Notes under the pieces: model-generated
Databases searched by the model: none
What the model saw: only the letters and a program-made list of their open reading frames with translations
What the model was told of the DNA's origin: nothing
Source of the DNA: DATBLE01 sp963837265
GTDB taxonomy: Bacteria; Actinomycetota; Thermoleophilia; Gaiellales; Gaiellaceae
DNA length: 64,000 bases
Assembly: GCA_963837265.1 (NCBI GenBank)
Contig: CAWIMQ010000006.1
Span: forward strand, 558,001 to 622,000
Direction: 5' to 3'
Shown here: one piece after another, positions 1 through 9,035 of the stretch
How the letters are laid out: each line of letters starts with the position of its first letter
Numbering within the stretch: the stretch's first letter is position 1
Program-made: the position numbers and the translations under genes

Positions 1-541
1 GCGGGGAGACGAAATGGTTGTAGACGACGACCACGCGGTCGACCTCGCCGCCGACGTACAGCTCGGCGACGCGGTGGGCGAGCGCCTGCGCGTCGGCGTA
101 CGCGGGCCGGTCGCTGAAGCCGGTCCAGGCCTGGAGCACCTCCAGCCGCCGGAAGCGCAGGCTCGAGGCACCCTTGCGGCCGGACACGAGCCAGCGGACG
201 CGCGTGCCGTCGCTCTCGATCCTGCGGCCGAGCGCGGTCGCGTGCCGCAGGACCTGGGCATTGAAGGCGCCGGCGAGGCCGCGGTCGCCGGTCAGCGGCA
301 GGATCGCCACCGCCCGCTCCTCGTCGCGACGCTCGAGCAGCGGCAGCCCGCGCACGGACGAGCTCGCGCGCGCCGTGCCGGTCATCAGCTCCATCATCCG
401 GTCGGCGTACGGGCGCATCGCCTCGATCCGAGCCTGCGCGCGGCGCAGGCGCGCGCTCGCGACGAGCTCCATCGCCTTCGTGATCTTCCGGGTGTTGCGG
501 ATCGAGCGGATCCGGCGCTTGAGGTCCTGGACCGAGCTCAC
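1..541 (-). CDS. atpG: ATP synthase F1 subunit gamma (3' part beyond window)
   Basis: This is the gamma subunit, the rotating shaft of F1 that couples proton flow through Fo to ATP synthesis at the cytoplasmic face of the membrane. About 180 N-terminal residues are present and the C-terminus runs off the left edge. The family hallmark ITKAMELVASARLRRA (residues 20-35) and GDRGLAGAFNA (from residue 85) are visible. I chose GTG at 541-539 because an in-frame stop lies at 560-562 and GAGG sits 11 bases upstream. It follows atpA by 82 bases and is the last visible gene of the atp cluster. Confidence 0.96.
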   Translation of the reverse strand, partial: MSSVQDLKRRIRSIRNTRKITKAMELVASARLRRAQARIEAMRPYADRMMELMTGTARASSSVRGLPLLERRDEERAVAILPLTGDRGLAGAFNAQVLRHATALGRRIESDGTRVRWLVSGRKGASSLRFRRLEVLQAWTGFSDRPAYADAQALAHRVAELYVGGEVDRVVVVYNHFVSP

Positions 542-623
542 GCTGCGCGTGACCTCGGTCTAGAAAAGCCAGGCCCGAGGAGCAGCCGGAGCGCCCGCCG
601 CGCCTCTATCGCAGAGGAGGAGC

Positions 624-2147
<1,524 letters not shown>

Positions 2148-2164
2148 CGCGTGGGGCTCCTTCT

Positions 2165-2698
2165 TCAGGCTCTGGTGGTCAGCTCTCGGCGAAGACGGTC
2201 GAGACGGCCGCGGACGCTGGCATCGACGAGCCGCGGGCCCGCCTGGAGGACGAAGCCGCCGATCAGGTCCGGGTCGATCCTGCGCGTCGCCTCCACCCTA
2301 CGGCCGGAGCGCTCCTCGATCGCGCCGACGATCGCGCGCGCCTCCTCGTCCGAGAGCTCGAAGGCAGTCGTCAGCTCGACCGCCAGCTCGCCCTCCCCGG
2401 CGGCGGCGAGCCGCTCGAACTCCTCCGCGACCTCCTCGACCTCGCCGGCCCTGCTCTTGTCGACCAGGAGGCGCAGGAAGTTCGACACGAGCGGGTCGCC
2501 GTCGCCGGCCACCGCCTCGACCGCCAGAGACTTCGCGCGACGGTCGAGCTGCGGGTTGCGGAGCAGCTCGGCGAGCTCGGGCACCTGCCTCATCGCCTCG
2601 ACGAAGTCGCCCAGTTGCTCGCGGATCGCCGGGACGCGGCCGGCCTCCCTGGCGGCCTGGAAGAGCGATCGGGCGTAAGTGCGGTGGACGACGCTCAT
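2165..2698 (-). CDS. atpH: ATP synthase F1 subunit delta
   Basis: This is the delta subunit, which ties the top of F1 to the peripheral stalk formed by subunit b. The 177 residues match family length. The N-terminal helical domain starts MSVVHRTYARSLFQAA, and the C-terminal segment DLIGGFVLQAGPRLVDASVR is typical. The start ATG at 2698 lies directly after a stable stem-loop (2700-2728) whose 3' arm, in transcript sense, carries the only purine-rich stretch before the start. This may limit ribosome access. The 98 bases separating it from atpF are unusually long for this cluster. Confidence 0.95.
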   Translation of the reverse strand: MSVVHRTYARSLFQAAREAGRVPAIREQLGDFVEAMRQVPELAELLRNPQLDRRAKSLAVEAVAGDGDPLVSNFLRLLVDKSRAGEVEEVAEEFERLAAAGEGELAVELTTAFELSDEEARAIVGAIEERSGRRVEATRRIDPDLIGGFVLQAGPRLVDASVRGRLDRLRRELTTRA

Positions 2699-2699
2699 G

Positions 2700-2728
2700 C
2701 CATTTCCGTCCCTTCGGGCCGGAAATGG
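2700..2728 (-). promoter_or_regulatory. Stem-loop covering the atpH ribosome-binding region
   Basis: CCATTTCCG (2700-2708) pairs perfectly with CGGAAATGG (2720-2728), and an inner CCC/GGG pairing closes a UUC-type loop. In the atp transcript the stem ends one base before the atpH ATG. The hairpin therefore contains the region where a Shine-Dalgarno sequence should lie. A role in setting delta translation or stabilising mRNA ends is inference. Confidence 0.6.
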
Positions 2729-2770
2729 TTAGGAAATCTGATATCGCATCTGACGTTCATGATCGGTTCT

Positions 2771-2800
2771 CTAGCCATCTTGCGAAAGCAAGATGGCTAG
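2771..2800 (-). promoter_or_regulatory. 13-bp hairpin at the atpF stop codon
   Basis: CTAGCCATCTTGC (2771-2783) and GCAAGATGGCTAG (2788-2800) form a perfect 13-bp stem with a 4-base loop; the stem contains the atpF stop. No T-run follows in transcript direction, so it is not a classic intrinsic terminator. It could act as an intra-operon mRNA stabiliser or partial terminator between Fo and F1 genes. Confidence 0.6.
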
Positions 2801-3315
2801 GTCCGCTCCAGGACGGAGAAGTCGAGCTCGCCGATCGCGTCGTCGATCAGCTTGCGGTGGTCGTCGCGGTCGAGCACCTTGCCGGTCACCTTCGAGGTGG
2901 CGATCAGGGTCAGCTCCGCCACCTCGGCGCGGATCAGCGCGAGGGCACGCGCCGTCTCCGCCTCGATCTGCCGCCTGGTCTCCTCCAGGCGGCGCAGCCG
3001 GTCGGCCTCGGTCTCCTCGCGGACCCGCTCGCGCTGGGCGTCGGCGACGTGCCTGGCCTCGGCCATGATCGCCTCCGCGTCCGCTCTCGCCTTCCCGACG
3101 AGCTTGCGGTGCTCCTCGAGCAGGTGGCGCGCTTCCTCGCGGGCGCGGTCGGCCTCGTCGATCGCCTGCCGGATCCGCTCGCGGCGGCCGTCGATCGCCT
3201 TCTGGATGGGGCCGAACGCGTAGCGCTTGAGCACGTACAGCGTGATCAGGAAGCAGACGATCGTCCAGATCATCAGCCCGGGGGTGACCGAGATCAGGGC
3301 GTTGGTGGCGGTCAT
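2797..3315 (-). CDS. atpF: ATP synthase Fo subunit b
   Basis: Subunit b forms the peripheral stator stalk. One N-terminal membrane helix (LMIWTIVCFLITLYVLKRY, about residues 12-30) is followed by a long charged coiled coil rich in Arg and Glu to about residue 150, as expected. I chose ATG at 3315 (172 residues) rather than longer upstream frames because it gives the normal length, begins just before the membrane helix and lies 4 bases after the atpE stop. Confidence 0.94.
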   Translation of the reverse strand: MTATNALISVTPGLMIWTIVCFLITLYVLKRYAFGPIQKAIDGRRERIRQAIDEADRAREEARHLLEEHRKLVGKARADAEAIMAEARHVADAQRERVREETEADRLRRLEETRRQIEAETARALALIRAEVAELTLIATSKVTGKVLDRDDHRKLIDDAIGELDFSVLERT

Positions 3316-3319
3316 CCGT

Positions 3320-3580
3320 CTAGACCAGGACGTAGGCGAGGATCGAGCCGAGGAGGCCGTAGAACACGACCGCCTCGGTGAGCGCGAAGCCGAGCCACTG
3401 GATGCCCTGGAGCTCGCCACGGAGCTCGGGTTGGCGGGCGACCGACTGGATCATCGAGCCGAAGATGTTGCCGATGCCGATGCCGGCCCCCAGCGAGCCG
3501 AGCCCGACGCCGAGAGCGAGGCCGATCGCCTTGCCGGCCTTCGTCACGTCACCGGACGTGGCAGCGAGAAGATGGAGCAC
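3320..3580 (-). CDS. atpE: ATP synthase Fo subunit c
   Basis: Subunit c forms the membrane rotor ring. The 86 residues contain two membrane helices. The first is the glycine-rich GVGLGSLGAGIGIG. The polar loop RQPE is at 50-53, and the proton-carrying Glu69 lies in FALTEAVVFYGLL. The residue after Glu69 is Ala rather than Ser/Thr, which suggests proton rather than sodium coupling. The N-terminus is slightly extended with hydrophobic residues. It sits between atpB (12 bases away) and atpF (4 bases away). Confidence 0.97.
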   Translation of the reverse strand: MLHLLAATSGDVTKAGKAIGLALGVGLGSLGAGIGIGNIFGSMIQSVARQPELRGELQGIQWLGFALTEAVVFYGLLGSILAYVLV

Positions 3581-3592
3581 GATTCGTTCCTC

Positions 3593-4453
3593 CTAGTGTT
3601 CCGGCTCGATGGCCGAGCCGATGTAGATGGCGGACAGGGCGGCGAAGATGAACGCCTGGATCGAGACGACGATCACGACCTCGAAGAGGTAGAAGATCGC
3701 GGCGACGGGCACGACGAGCACCGCCAGGACAACCGACTGGAGGATGAACATCAGCCCGATGAACGTCAGGATCAGGATGTGGCCGGCGAGCATGTTCGCG
3801 AAGAGCCTCACGCTGAGCGAGATCAGTCGCATGAACTGCCCGAGCACCTCGAGCGGCACGATCAGGGCCAGGAGGGGCTTCGGCGCCTCCGGCACCCAGC
3901 TCTTGAAATAGCGGCCCGGGCCGTTCCAGCGAATGCCCTCCACGTGTGTGAACACGAACGTGAGCAGCGCGAGCGCGAGCGTCACGGAGAGGGACGAGGT
4001 GGCGGCGTAGATCCCCCACGTCGGGACGCCGTGGTAGCGCTCGCCGGTCAGCGGGAGCGGGACGAAGCTGATCAGGTTGAGGACCCAGATGAAGAGCATG
4101 ATCGTCGCGACGTACGGGAACCAGCGGCCGATCGCCTTCGCCGGCAGGCCCTGCTCGGCCACCTGCACCTGCGCGACCTCGTAGATCTGCTCCCCGACCG
4201 ACTGGCGCCGGCCGACGTCCTTGTCGGAGCTGAGCCGGAGCCGCATCAGGCCGAGCCCGAGCAGGATCGTCAGCGCGGTGCCCAGCATCAGGTAGACGAC
4301 CGCCTTCGTGATCGAGAGGTTGAGCCCGCCCAGGTGGATCGAGATCCACTCGTGCTGCTCGAACTCGGTGGTCGGGTCGAACTTCCCGCGGGCGAGCGCG
4401 GCCGCCGGGAACGCGAGCGCGAGCGTGGCGCCGAGGAACAGGGCGCGCCTCAT
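3593..4453 (-). CDS. atpB: ATP synthase Fo subunit a
   Basis: Subunit a provides the two proton half-channels facing the c ring. The 286-residue protein has several membrane helices and the diagnostic SVRLFANMLAGH segment, with essential Arg216. An N-terminal signal-like hydrophobic stretch ending near ALARG precedes the first conserved part. ATG at 4453 overlaps the upstream stop as ATGA, supporting this start and translational coupling to the preceding AtpI-like gene. Confidence 0.96.
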   Translation of the reverse strand: MRRALFLGATLALAFPAAALARGKFDPTTEFEQHEWISIHLGGLNLSITKAVVYLMLGTALTILLGLGLMRLRLSSDKDVGRRQSVGEQIYEVAQVQVAEQGLPAKAIGRWFPYVATIMLFIWVLNLISFVPLPLTGERYHGVPTWGIYAATSSLSVTLALALLTFVFTHVEGIRWNGPGRYFKSWVPEAPKPLLALIVPLEVLGQFMRLISLSVRLFANMLAGHILILTFIGLMFILQSVVLAVLVVPVAAIFYLFEVVIVVSIQAFIFAALSAIYIGSAIEPEH

Positions 4454-4821
4454 CGCGTCGGGCTCCCGAAGTAGGCGGCGAGCGAGAGGCCCAGCTCGCA
4501 GGTGTACGCGAGCGCGTAGGTGAGCACGGTCGCGAGTGCGAGCCGCGGCGCCGAGGCGGCGACGGCGACCAGCACGACGAGCAGCCCGAGAGACTTGAAG
4601 AAGAGGCCGAAGACACGCGCGGCGGCGCCTCCGCGGGCCCGCGCGAGCACCAGGTTGAGCGCGTGGACGGCGGCGAAGAGCACCGTCGCGAGCACCCACG
4701 CGCCGATCGGCCAGCCGGCGACGAGAAAGACGGGCAGCGCCAGGCCGAGCACGACACCGCCGGCGGCGGCAGGAAGGAGATGGGCCGGCTCCGGGCGAGG
4801 GGTGAGGAGCGCGGAGGGCAT
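4450..4821 (-). CDS. AtpI-like membrane protein of the ATP synthase cluster
   Basis: This is a 123-residue membrane protein with about four hydrophobic segments, for example LPAAAGGVVLGLALPVFLVA and FKSLGLLVVLVAVAASAP. Its position directly before atpB and its size match the poorly conserved ATP synthase subunit I family, which helps assemble the c ring in some bacteria. That function is inferred from position. The start ATG at 4821 overlaps the upstream stop (TGATG) and its own stop overlaps atpB (ATGA). Confidence 0.75.
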   Translation of the reverse strand: MPSALLTPRPEPAHLLPAAAGGVVLGLALPVFLVAGWPIGAWVLATVLFAAVHALNLVLARARGGAAARVFGLFFKSLGLLVVLVAVAASAPRLALATVLTYALAYTCELGLSLAAYFGSPTR

Positions 4822-5018
4822 CACAGCACCCCACGGTAGCGCCGGTAGACGGCGACCACGCCCAGCGGCACGCCGGCGAATGCTCCGCCGAGAATCCCGT
4901 AGGGGATCGATCCGGCCGCCCAGCCGATCAGCGCGCCCGCGCCGATGCCTGCCGCGGTGCCGGTGACCAGCAGAACGCCCGCGCCCGCAGGGTCGAACGT
5001 CTGGCGCGCTGGCTCCAC
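4821..5018 (-). CDS. AtpZ-like small membrane protein
   Basis: This 65-residue protein has two glycine-rich membrane segments around GTAAGIGAGALIGWAAG and GGAFAGVPLGVVAVYRRYRG. The pattern is that of the AtpZ/AtpI family found as the first gene of many atp operons, with proposed roles in assembly or divalent-ion transport. GTG at 5018 was chosen because a plausible -10 element lies 9 bases upstream, so the transcript would begin near the start codon. It overlaps the next gene as TGATG. Confidence 0.75.
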   Translation of the reverse strand: MEPARQTFDPAGAGVLLVTGTAAGIGAGALIGWAAGSIPYGILGGAFAGVPLGVVAVYRRYRGVL

Positions 5019-5027
5019 TGCGCGGCG

Positions 5028-5057
5028 AGTGTACCAGGCAGGTTTGTGACACGTGAA
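5028..5057 (-). promoter_or_regulatory. Promoter of the atp operon
   Basis: On the minus strand a TTCACG hexamer (5057-5052) and TACACT (5033-5028) are separated by 18 bases, a good sigma-70-like spacing. The -10 ends 9 bases before the GTG of the AtpZ-like gene, so the message would be almost leaderless. This promoter lies in the 77-base gap downstream of the tagO-type gene. Confidence 0.55.
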
Positions 5058-5095
5058 TATCGCTTCGGCACGGGAATTATGGCTGCGCTTGTGCT

Positions 5096-6223
5096 TCAGG
5101 CGGAGCGCCGCTCGCGCTCCTCGGTCTCGCGCCGGCGGCGGCGGATCCGCGGATTCGCGAGCTTGACGATCTCGAGCAGGTAGACCATGTACACCGACGC
5201 CCCCACGGCGAGCGCGCCGAGCCCCGCGGCGCCGACGGTCGGCCAGAGGTGCCAGCGGCCGCCCTCGCGGAACGGGAGGTAGCGCGTGCCGAGCGCGGCC
5301 GCCGCCAGCGTGCTCACCCAGAAGTAGATGTAGAGGACGGCGCGCGGCTGCGAGAAGCCCATGCTCACGAAGCGGTGGTGCAGGTGCCCCCGGTCCGGCG
5401 TCGTGATCGGCATCCGGTACTTGAGCCGGCGCGCGACGACGAAGCCGGTGTCGAGAATCGGCACGGCGAGGACGAGCAGCGGGAAGAACAGGGCGACGGT
5501 CGCGGCCGTCTTCAACAGCCCCTCCACGGAGATCGCCGCGAGCGAGAAGCCGAGCAGCATCGCGCCGGAGTCGCCCATGAAGATCCGCGCCGGGAAGAAG
5601 TTGTGCCGGAGGAAGCCGAGTGCCGCGCCGAGCACGATCGCGGAGAACGCGGCCGCCGTGGGCTTCCCGAGCGAGAGCGCGATCACGGCGAACGTCAGGC
5701 CGGCGATCCCGCAGACGCCGGCGGCGAGCCCGTCGAGACCGTCGAGGAAGTTGACCATGTTCATCACGGCGACGATCCAGAGCATCGTCAGCGGAACCCC
5801 GATCCACGCCGAGAGGTCGTAGACGCCGAGGAACGGGAACGTGAAGTGGTCGACCCAGATCCCGAAGATCGGCGGGATCCCCGCCGCCAGCACCTGGCCG
5901 GCGAGCTTCTCCCACCAGGCGAGGCCGCGAAAGTCGTCGATCGCGCCGACCCCGGTCGCGACCGCGGCGCCGACCAGCAGGCCACGCACCGGCCGGCCGA
6001 GGTCGAGGAACGAGAGCGACGGGACGATGATCCCGAAGAACATCGCCAGGCCGCCGAGCCGCGGGATCGGGATCCTGTGCACGCGGCGCTCGTCGGGAAC
6101 GTCCACGGCACCCAGCCGGCGGGCCATGCCGGCGACGGCCGGGGTGAGGAGGATCACGATCGCGAGCGCGAGCGCGGCCCCGTAGAGCACCTCCAGGTTG
6201 TCGCGAAGCTCGTGCAGCGTCAC
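5096..6223 (-). CDS. Undecaprenyl-phosphate sugar-1-phosphate transferase (WecA/TagO family)
   Basis: This integral membrane enzyme transfers a HexNAc-1-phosphate from a UDP-sugar to undecaprenyl phosphate, the first step of cell-wall polymer synthesis. It has 375 residues with about ten membrane segments. Family motifs are present: VHRIPIPRLGG near 48, DDFRG at 96-100 (metal-binding loop), NFLDGLDGLAAG at 158-169, FFPARIFMGDSG at 209-220 and the HxHH-type DRGHLHHRF at 277-285. These separate it from MraY by the last motif. GTG at 6223 is the start. The exact donor sugar cannot be told from sequence. Confidence 0.88.
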   Translation of the reverse strand: MTLHELRDNLEVLYGAALALAIVILLTPAVAGMARRLGAVDVPDERRVHRIPIPRLGGLAMFFGIIVPSLSFLDLGRPVRGLLVGAAVATGVGAIDDFRGLAWWEKLAGQVLAAGIPPIFGIWVDHFTFPFLGVYDLSAWIGVPLTMLWIVAVMNMVNFLDGLDGLAAGVCGIAGLTFAVIALSLGKPTAAAFSAIVLGAALGFLRHNFFPARIFMGDSGAMLLGFSLAAISVEGLLKTAATVALFFPLLVLAVPILDTGFVVARRLKYRMPITTPDRGHLHHRFVSMGFSQPRAVLYIYFWVSTLAAAALGTRYLPFREGGRWHLWPTVGAAGLGALAVGASVYMVYLLEIVKLANPRIRRRRRETEERERRSA

Positions 6224-6273
6224 GGCGCGCTACACGGTACTAGCCCTGCCGGGCAGGCTCGTGACGGGGGCGG

Positions 6274-6909
6274 CTACTTGGTGCCGTACAGCCGGTCGCC
6301 CGCGTCGCCCAGGCCAGGGACGATGAAGCCGCGCTCGTTCAGGCCCCGGTCGACCGCGGCGCAGACGATGTGCACGTCCGGGTAGGCCGCGTGCACCCTG
6401 GCGATGCCCTCCGGAGCGGCGACGAGGCAGACGAGCGTCACCGAGCGCGCCCCCGCCCTCTTCACCTGGCCGATCGCCGCGACGCTCGAGTTGCCGGTCG
6501 CGAGCATCGGGTCGAGGACGATCGCGTCGCGCTCGTCGAGGTCGTCGGGCAGCTTCACGTAGTACTCGATCGCCTCGAGCGTCTCCTCGTCGCGATACAT
6601 GCCCATGAACCCGACCCGCGCGCTCGAGATCAGGGAGAGCGTGCCCTCGAGCATCCCGACCCCTGCGCGGAGCACCGGGCAGACGGCGACCTTCTTGCCG
6701 GAGATCCGCTGCGCGTCCATCCGCTCGAGCGGCGTCTCGATCTCCACGGTCTCGGTCGGGAAGTTCTTGGTCGCCTCGTAGGTGAGGAGCAGCGTGAGCT
6801 CGTTGACGAGCTTGCGGAAGTGGACGGTGGGAGTGTCCCGGTCGCGCAGGTACGACAGCTTGTGCTGCACCAGCGGATGGGTGACGACCGTGAGGCGGGG
6901 CTCGGCCAT
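6274..6909 (-). CDS. upp: Uracil phosphoribosyltransferase
   Basis: This pyrimidine salvage enzyme makes UMP from uracil and PRPP. The 211 residues match the family. The PRPP-binding loop VLDPMLATGNS lies at 131-141, and the N-terminal HPLVQHKLSYLRD and C-terminal PGLGDAGDRLYGTK are diagnostic. ATG at 6909 is preceded within 5 bases by a GGGGTC-type palindrome (6914-6928), which could fold over the initiation region. It lies between glyA and the tagO-type gene on the same strand. Confidence 0.97.
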   Translation of the reverse strand: MAEPRLTVVTHPLVQHKLSYLRDRDTPTVHFRKLVNELTLLLTYEATKNFPTETVEIETPLERMDAQRISGKKVAVCPVLRAGVGMLEGTLSLISSARVGFMGMYRDEETLEAIEYYVKLPDDLDERDAIVLDPMLATGNSSVAAIGQVKRAGARSVTLVCLVAAPEGIARVHAAYPDVHIVCAAVDRGLNERGFIVPGLGDAGDRLYGTK

Positions 6910-6913
6910 CGGC

Positions 6914-6928
6914 CGGGGTCAGACCCCG
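6914..6928. repeat. Palindromic repeat, GGGGTC family, copy 1
   Basis: CGGGGTC-A-GACCCCG is a 7-bp inverted repeat around one central base. The core GGGGTC(A/T)GACCCC recurs at 7019-7041, 44984-44996 and 45064-45096. This copy sits immediately 5' of the upp start codon. Copies come in pairs about 90-110 bases apart, resembling REP-type elements. Confidence 0.8.
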
Positions 6929-7018
6929 CTACTGGATCGTGACCGCAAGCGCACGAAGCCGTCGCGACCGCGGGCAGACGCCCGGGACCTGCGGAGGGCG
7001 GGAACACGTGACGCTTTC

Positions 7019-7041
7019 GTATCGGGGTCAGACCCCGATAC
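7019..7041. repeat. Palindromic repeat, GGGGTC family, copy 2
   Basis: GTATCGGGGTC-A-GACCCCGATAC has perfect 11-bp arms around one base. It lies between glyA (stop at 7071) and upp, 109 bases from copy 1 (centre to centre). Flanking CGTGACGCT (7008-7016) and AGCGTCACG (7069-7077) form an additional outer inverted repeat. Confidence 0.85.
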
Positions 7042-7070
7042 CGAACCGTCACGGAACGCGCGCGAGAGCG

Positions 7071-8378
7071 TCACGCGTCGTAGGTGGTCCAGCCCCGGAA
7101 ACCGGGATAGAGCGGCCGCTTCTCGCAGAGCGCGGCGCTTCGCGCGGCGAGCCCGGCGACGTCGGCGTCGTCCCGGAGCGCGGCCGCGACGATCCGGGCG
7201 ACCTCGCGAAAGTCCTCCTCGTCGAAGCCCCGCATGGTGCAGGCCGGCGTCCCCATCCGCAGGCCCGAAGCGACCGTTGGCGGGCGCTCGTCGAACGGGA
7301 CGGTGTTGCGGTTCGCCGTGATCAGAACCTCGGCGAGCCGCTCTTCCGCATCCTTGCCCGTCCACTCCGAGCCTCGGAGGTCGACCTGGAGCAAATGCGT
7401 GTCGGTGCCGCCGGTGAGGACGTCGAGGCCCGCGGACTGGAGCTCGGCGGCGAGCGCGTCGGCGTTCGCGCGCACCTGCGCCTGGTAGTCGCGGAAGGCG
7501 GGGGTGGCGGCGATGCGGAAGCAGGTCGCCTTCGCGGCGACGACGTGCTCCATCGGGCCGCCTTGCATTCCCGGGAACACCGCGCGGTCGAGCGCCCGGG
7601 CGTGCTCCTCCCTGCAGAGCACGAATCCGGAGCGCGGGCCCGAAAGCGTCTTGTGAGTCGTCGACGAGACGAAGTCGCAGTGCGGCACCGGGCTCGGCTG
7701 GAGCCCGGCCGCGACCAGGCCGGCGAAATGCGCCATGTCGCAGAGCAGGTAGGCGCCGACCTCGTCGGCGATCTCGCGGAAGCGGTCGGCCTCGACCGTC
7801 CGGGGGTAGGCCGATCCGCCGCACACGATCAGCCGCGGCCGGTGCTCCTTCGCGAGCGCGAGCACCTCGTCGTAGTCGACGCGATAGGTCTCGCGGCTGA
7901 CCCCGTAGTGGGCGATCGAGTACAGCCGGCCGGAGAAGTTGACCCTCAACCCGTGGGTGAGGTGTCCGCCGTGATCCAGCCGCAGCGAGAGGATGGTGTC
8001 GCCGGGCTCGAGCACCGCGGAGTAGACGGCCATGTTGGTCTGGGCGCCCGCGTGCGGCTGGACGTTCGCGTGCTCGGCGCCGAAGAGCTCCTTCGCCCGG
8101 TCGATCGCGAGCTGCTCGATCTCGTCGACGACCTCGCAGCCTCCGTAGTAGCGCTTGCCCGGGTATCCCTCCGCGTACTTGTTCGTCGGGACGCTCGAGA
8201 CCGCCTCGAGGATGCTGGGCCAGGTGAAGTTCTCGGACGCGATCAGCTCGATCTGGCCGCGCTGACGCTCGAGCTCGCGGCCGAGCAGCTCGGCGATCTC
8301 GGGGTCGACGTCCGCCAGCCGAGCGCTGTGGAGGTCCTGCGCTGTCTCCTGCTGAGCGAGCGCCATCGGCCCAGCCAT
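7071..8378 (-). CDS. glyA: Serine hydroxymethyltransferase
   Basis: This PLP enzyme interconverts serine and glycine and charges tetrahydrofolate with one carbon. The 435 residues are full length. The PLP lysine is K243 in SSTTHKTLSGPRSG, and NKYAEGYPGKRYYGG (66-80) and the GAQTNMAVY stretch are classical. ATG at 8378 was chosen; a second ATG four codons in is also possible. A perfect 18-bp palindrome lies 8 bases upstream. It shares its strand with upp and the Sua5-like gene. Confidence 0.98.
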   Translation of the reverse strand: MAGPMALAQQETAQDLHSARLADVDPEIAELLGRELERQRGQIELIASENFTWPSILEAVSSVPTNKYAEGYPGKRYYGGCEVVDEIEQLAIDRAKELFGAEHANVQPHAGAQTNMAVYSAVLEPGDTILSLRLDHGGHLTHGLRVNFSGRLYSIAHYGVSRETYRVDYDEVLALAKEHRPRLIVCGGSAYPRTVEADRFREIADEVGAYLLCDMAHFAGLVAAGLQPSPVPHCDFVSSTTHKTLSGPRSGFVLCREEHARALDRAVFPGMQGGPMEHVVAAKATCFRIAATPAFRDYQAQVRANADALAAELQSAGLDVLTGGTDTHLLQVDLRGSEWTGKDAEERLAEVLITANRNTVPFDERPPTVASGLRMGTPACTMRGFDEEDFREVARIVAAALRDDADVAGLAARSAALCEKRPLYPGFRGWTTYDA

Positions 8379-8386
8379 GGTATCCA

Positions 8387-8404
8387 GGAACGCGATCGCG
8401 TTCC
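8387..8404. promoter_or_regulatory. Perfect 18-bp palindrome upstream of glyA
   Basis: GGAACGCGATCGCGTTCC reads identically on both strands and lies 8 bases before the glyA ATG, in the 51-base gap after the Sua5-like gene. Its length and lack of a loop suit a dimeric DNA-binding protein better than an RNA hairpin. The protein that would bind it is unknown. Confidence 0.5.
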
Positions 8405-8429
8405 GGGATTGGGTGCATCCGCGAGCCGT

Positions 8430-9035
8430 TCAGCCTGCGATCGCCGCCAGACGCGCCAGAGCCGCGGCGGGATCGCCGGCCCCTTCGCGGATGATCCGTG
8501 GCACCGCGCCAGTCAGGTCGAGCACGGTCGAGGGGATGCCGGGCAGCCCGCCGCCGTCCACCAGGGCTCCACAGGCTGCGCGGATCTCCTCCGGCACGTC
8601 GCCGAGGCGCCCGGGGTCGGGGCCGCGATGCCTGTTCGCACTGGTCGCCGCCACCGCGCCGGCGCTGAGGACGATCTCCAGGGCGGCGCCCTCGAGGACG
8701 GGAACCCGCACGCCGATGGTGCCCTGCGCGAGGCTGCTGAGCCACGGGTAGCGCCCGGCCGGGTTCGGCAGGACGAGCGTGTACCGGCCCGGGAGAAGCG
8801 CCCGCACGATCGGCTCCGAGCGACCTCGGAGCTCGGGGACGAGGTCGAAGAGCACCTCGATGTCCGCGCAGAGCAGGGAAGTCGCGACGGCGCCGGGGCG
8901 GCCCTTCAGCCGGCACAGGCGGGCAACCGGCTCGGGCCGGTCCGGCGAGGCGCAGAGCCCGTAGACGGTGTCGGTCGGCAGGACGACCGGCCGCCCTGCG
9001 CGGATCGCCGCTACTGCGTCCTCGACGATCCCCAT
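8430..9035 (-). CDS. L-threonylcarbamoyladenylate synthase family protein (Sua5/YciO/YrdC)
   Basis: The family makes threonylcarbamoyl-AMP for the t6A37 tRNA modification. The 201 residues form one YrdC domain. The substrate-binding start PTDTVYGLCASP (20-31) carries the conserved PTDT, the LKGRP lysine-arginine follows near 43-47, and ATSANRHRG near 130 is the conserved SAN motif. ATG at 9035 is inside the 3' end of prmC (25-base overlap), an arrangement seen in other bacteria where prfA-prmC-tsaC are adjacent. A distinction between TsaC and the related YciO is not certain. Confidence 0.88.
   Translation of the reverse strand: MGIVEDAVAAIRAGRPVVLPTDTVYGLCASPDRPEPVARLCRLKGRPGAVATSLLCADIEVLFDLVPELRGRSEPIVRALLPGRYTLVLPNPAGRYPWLSSLAQGTIGVRVPVLEGAALEIVLSAGAVAATSANRHRGPDPGRLGDVPEEIRAACGALVDGGGLPGIPSTVLDLTGAVPRIIREGAGDPAAALARLAAIAG

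Noticed and set aside
6914..7041. The repeated palindromes as a CRISPR array
   Set aside because: There are only two copies per locus, the units are palindromes of differing length, spacers are not uniform and no cas gene is present.
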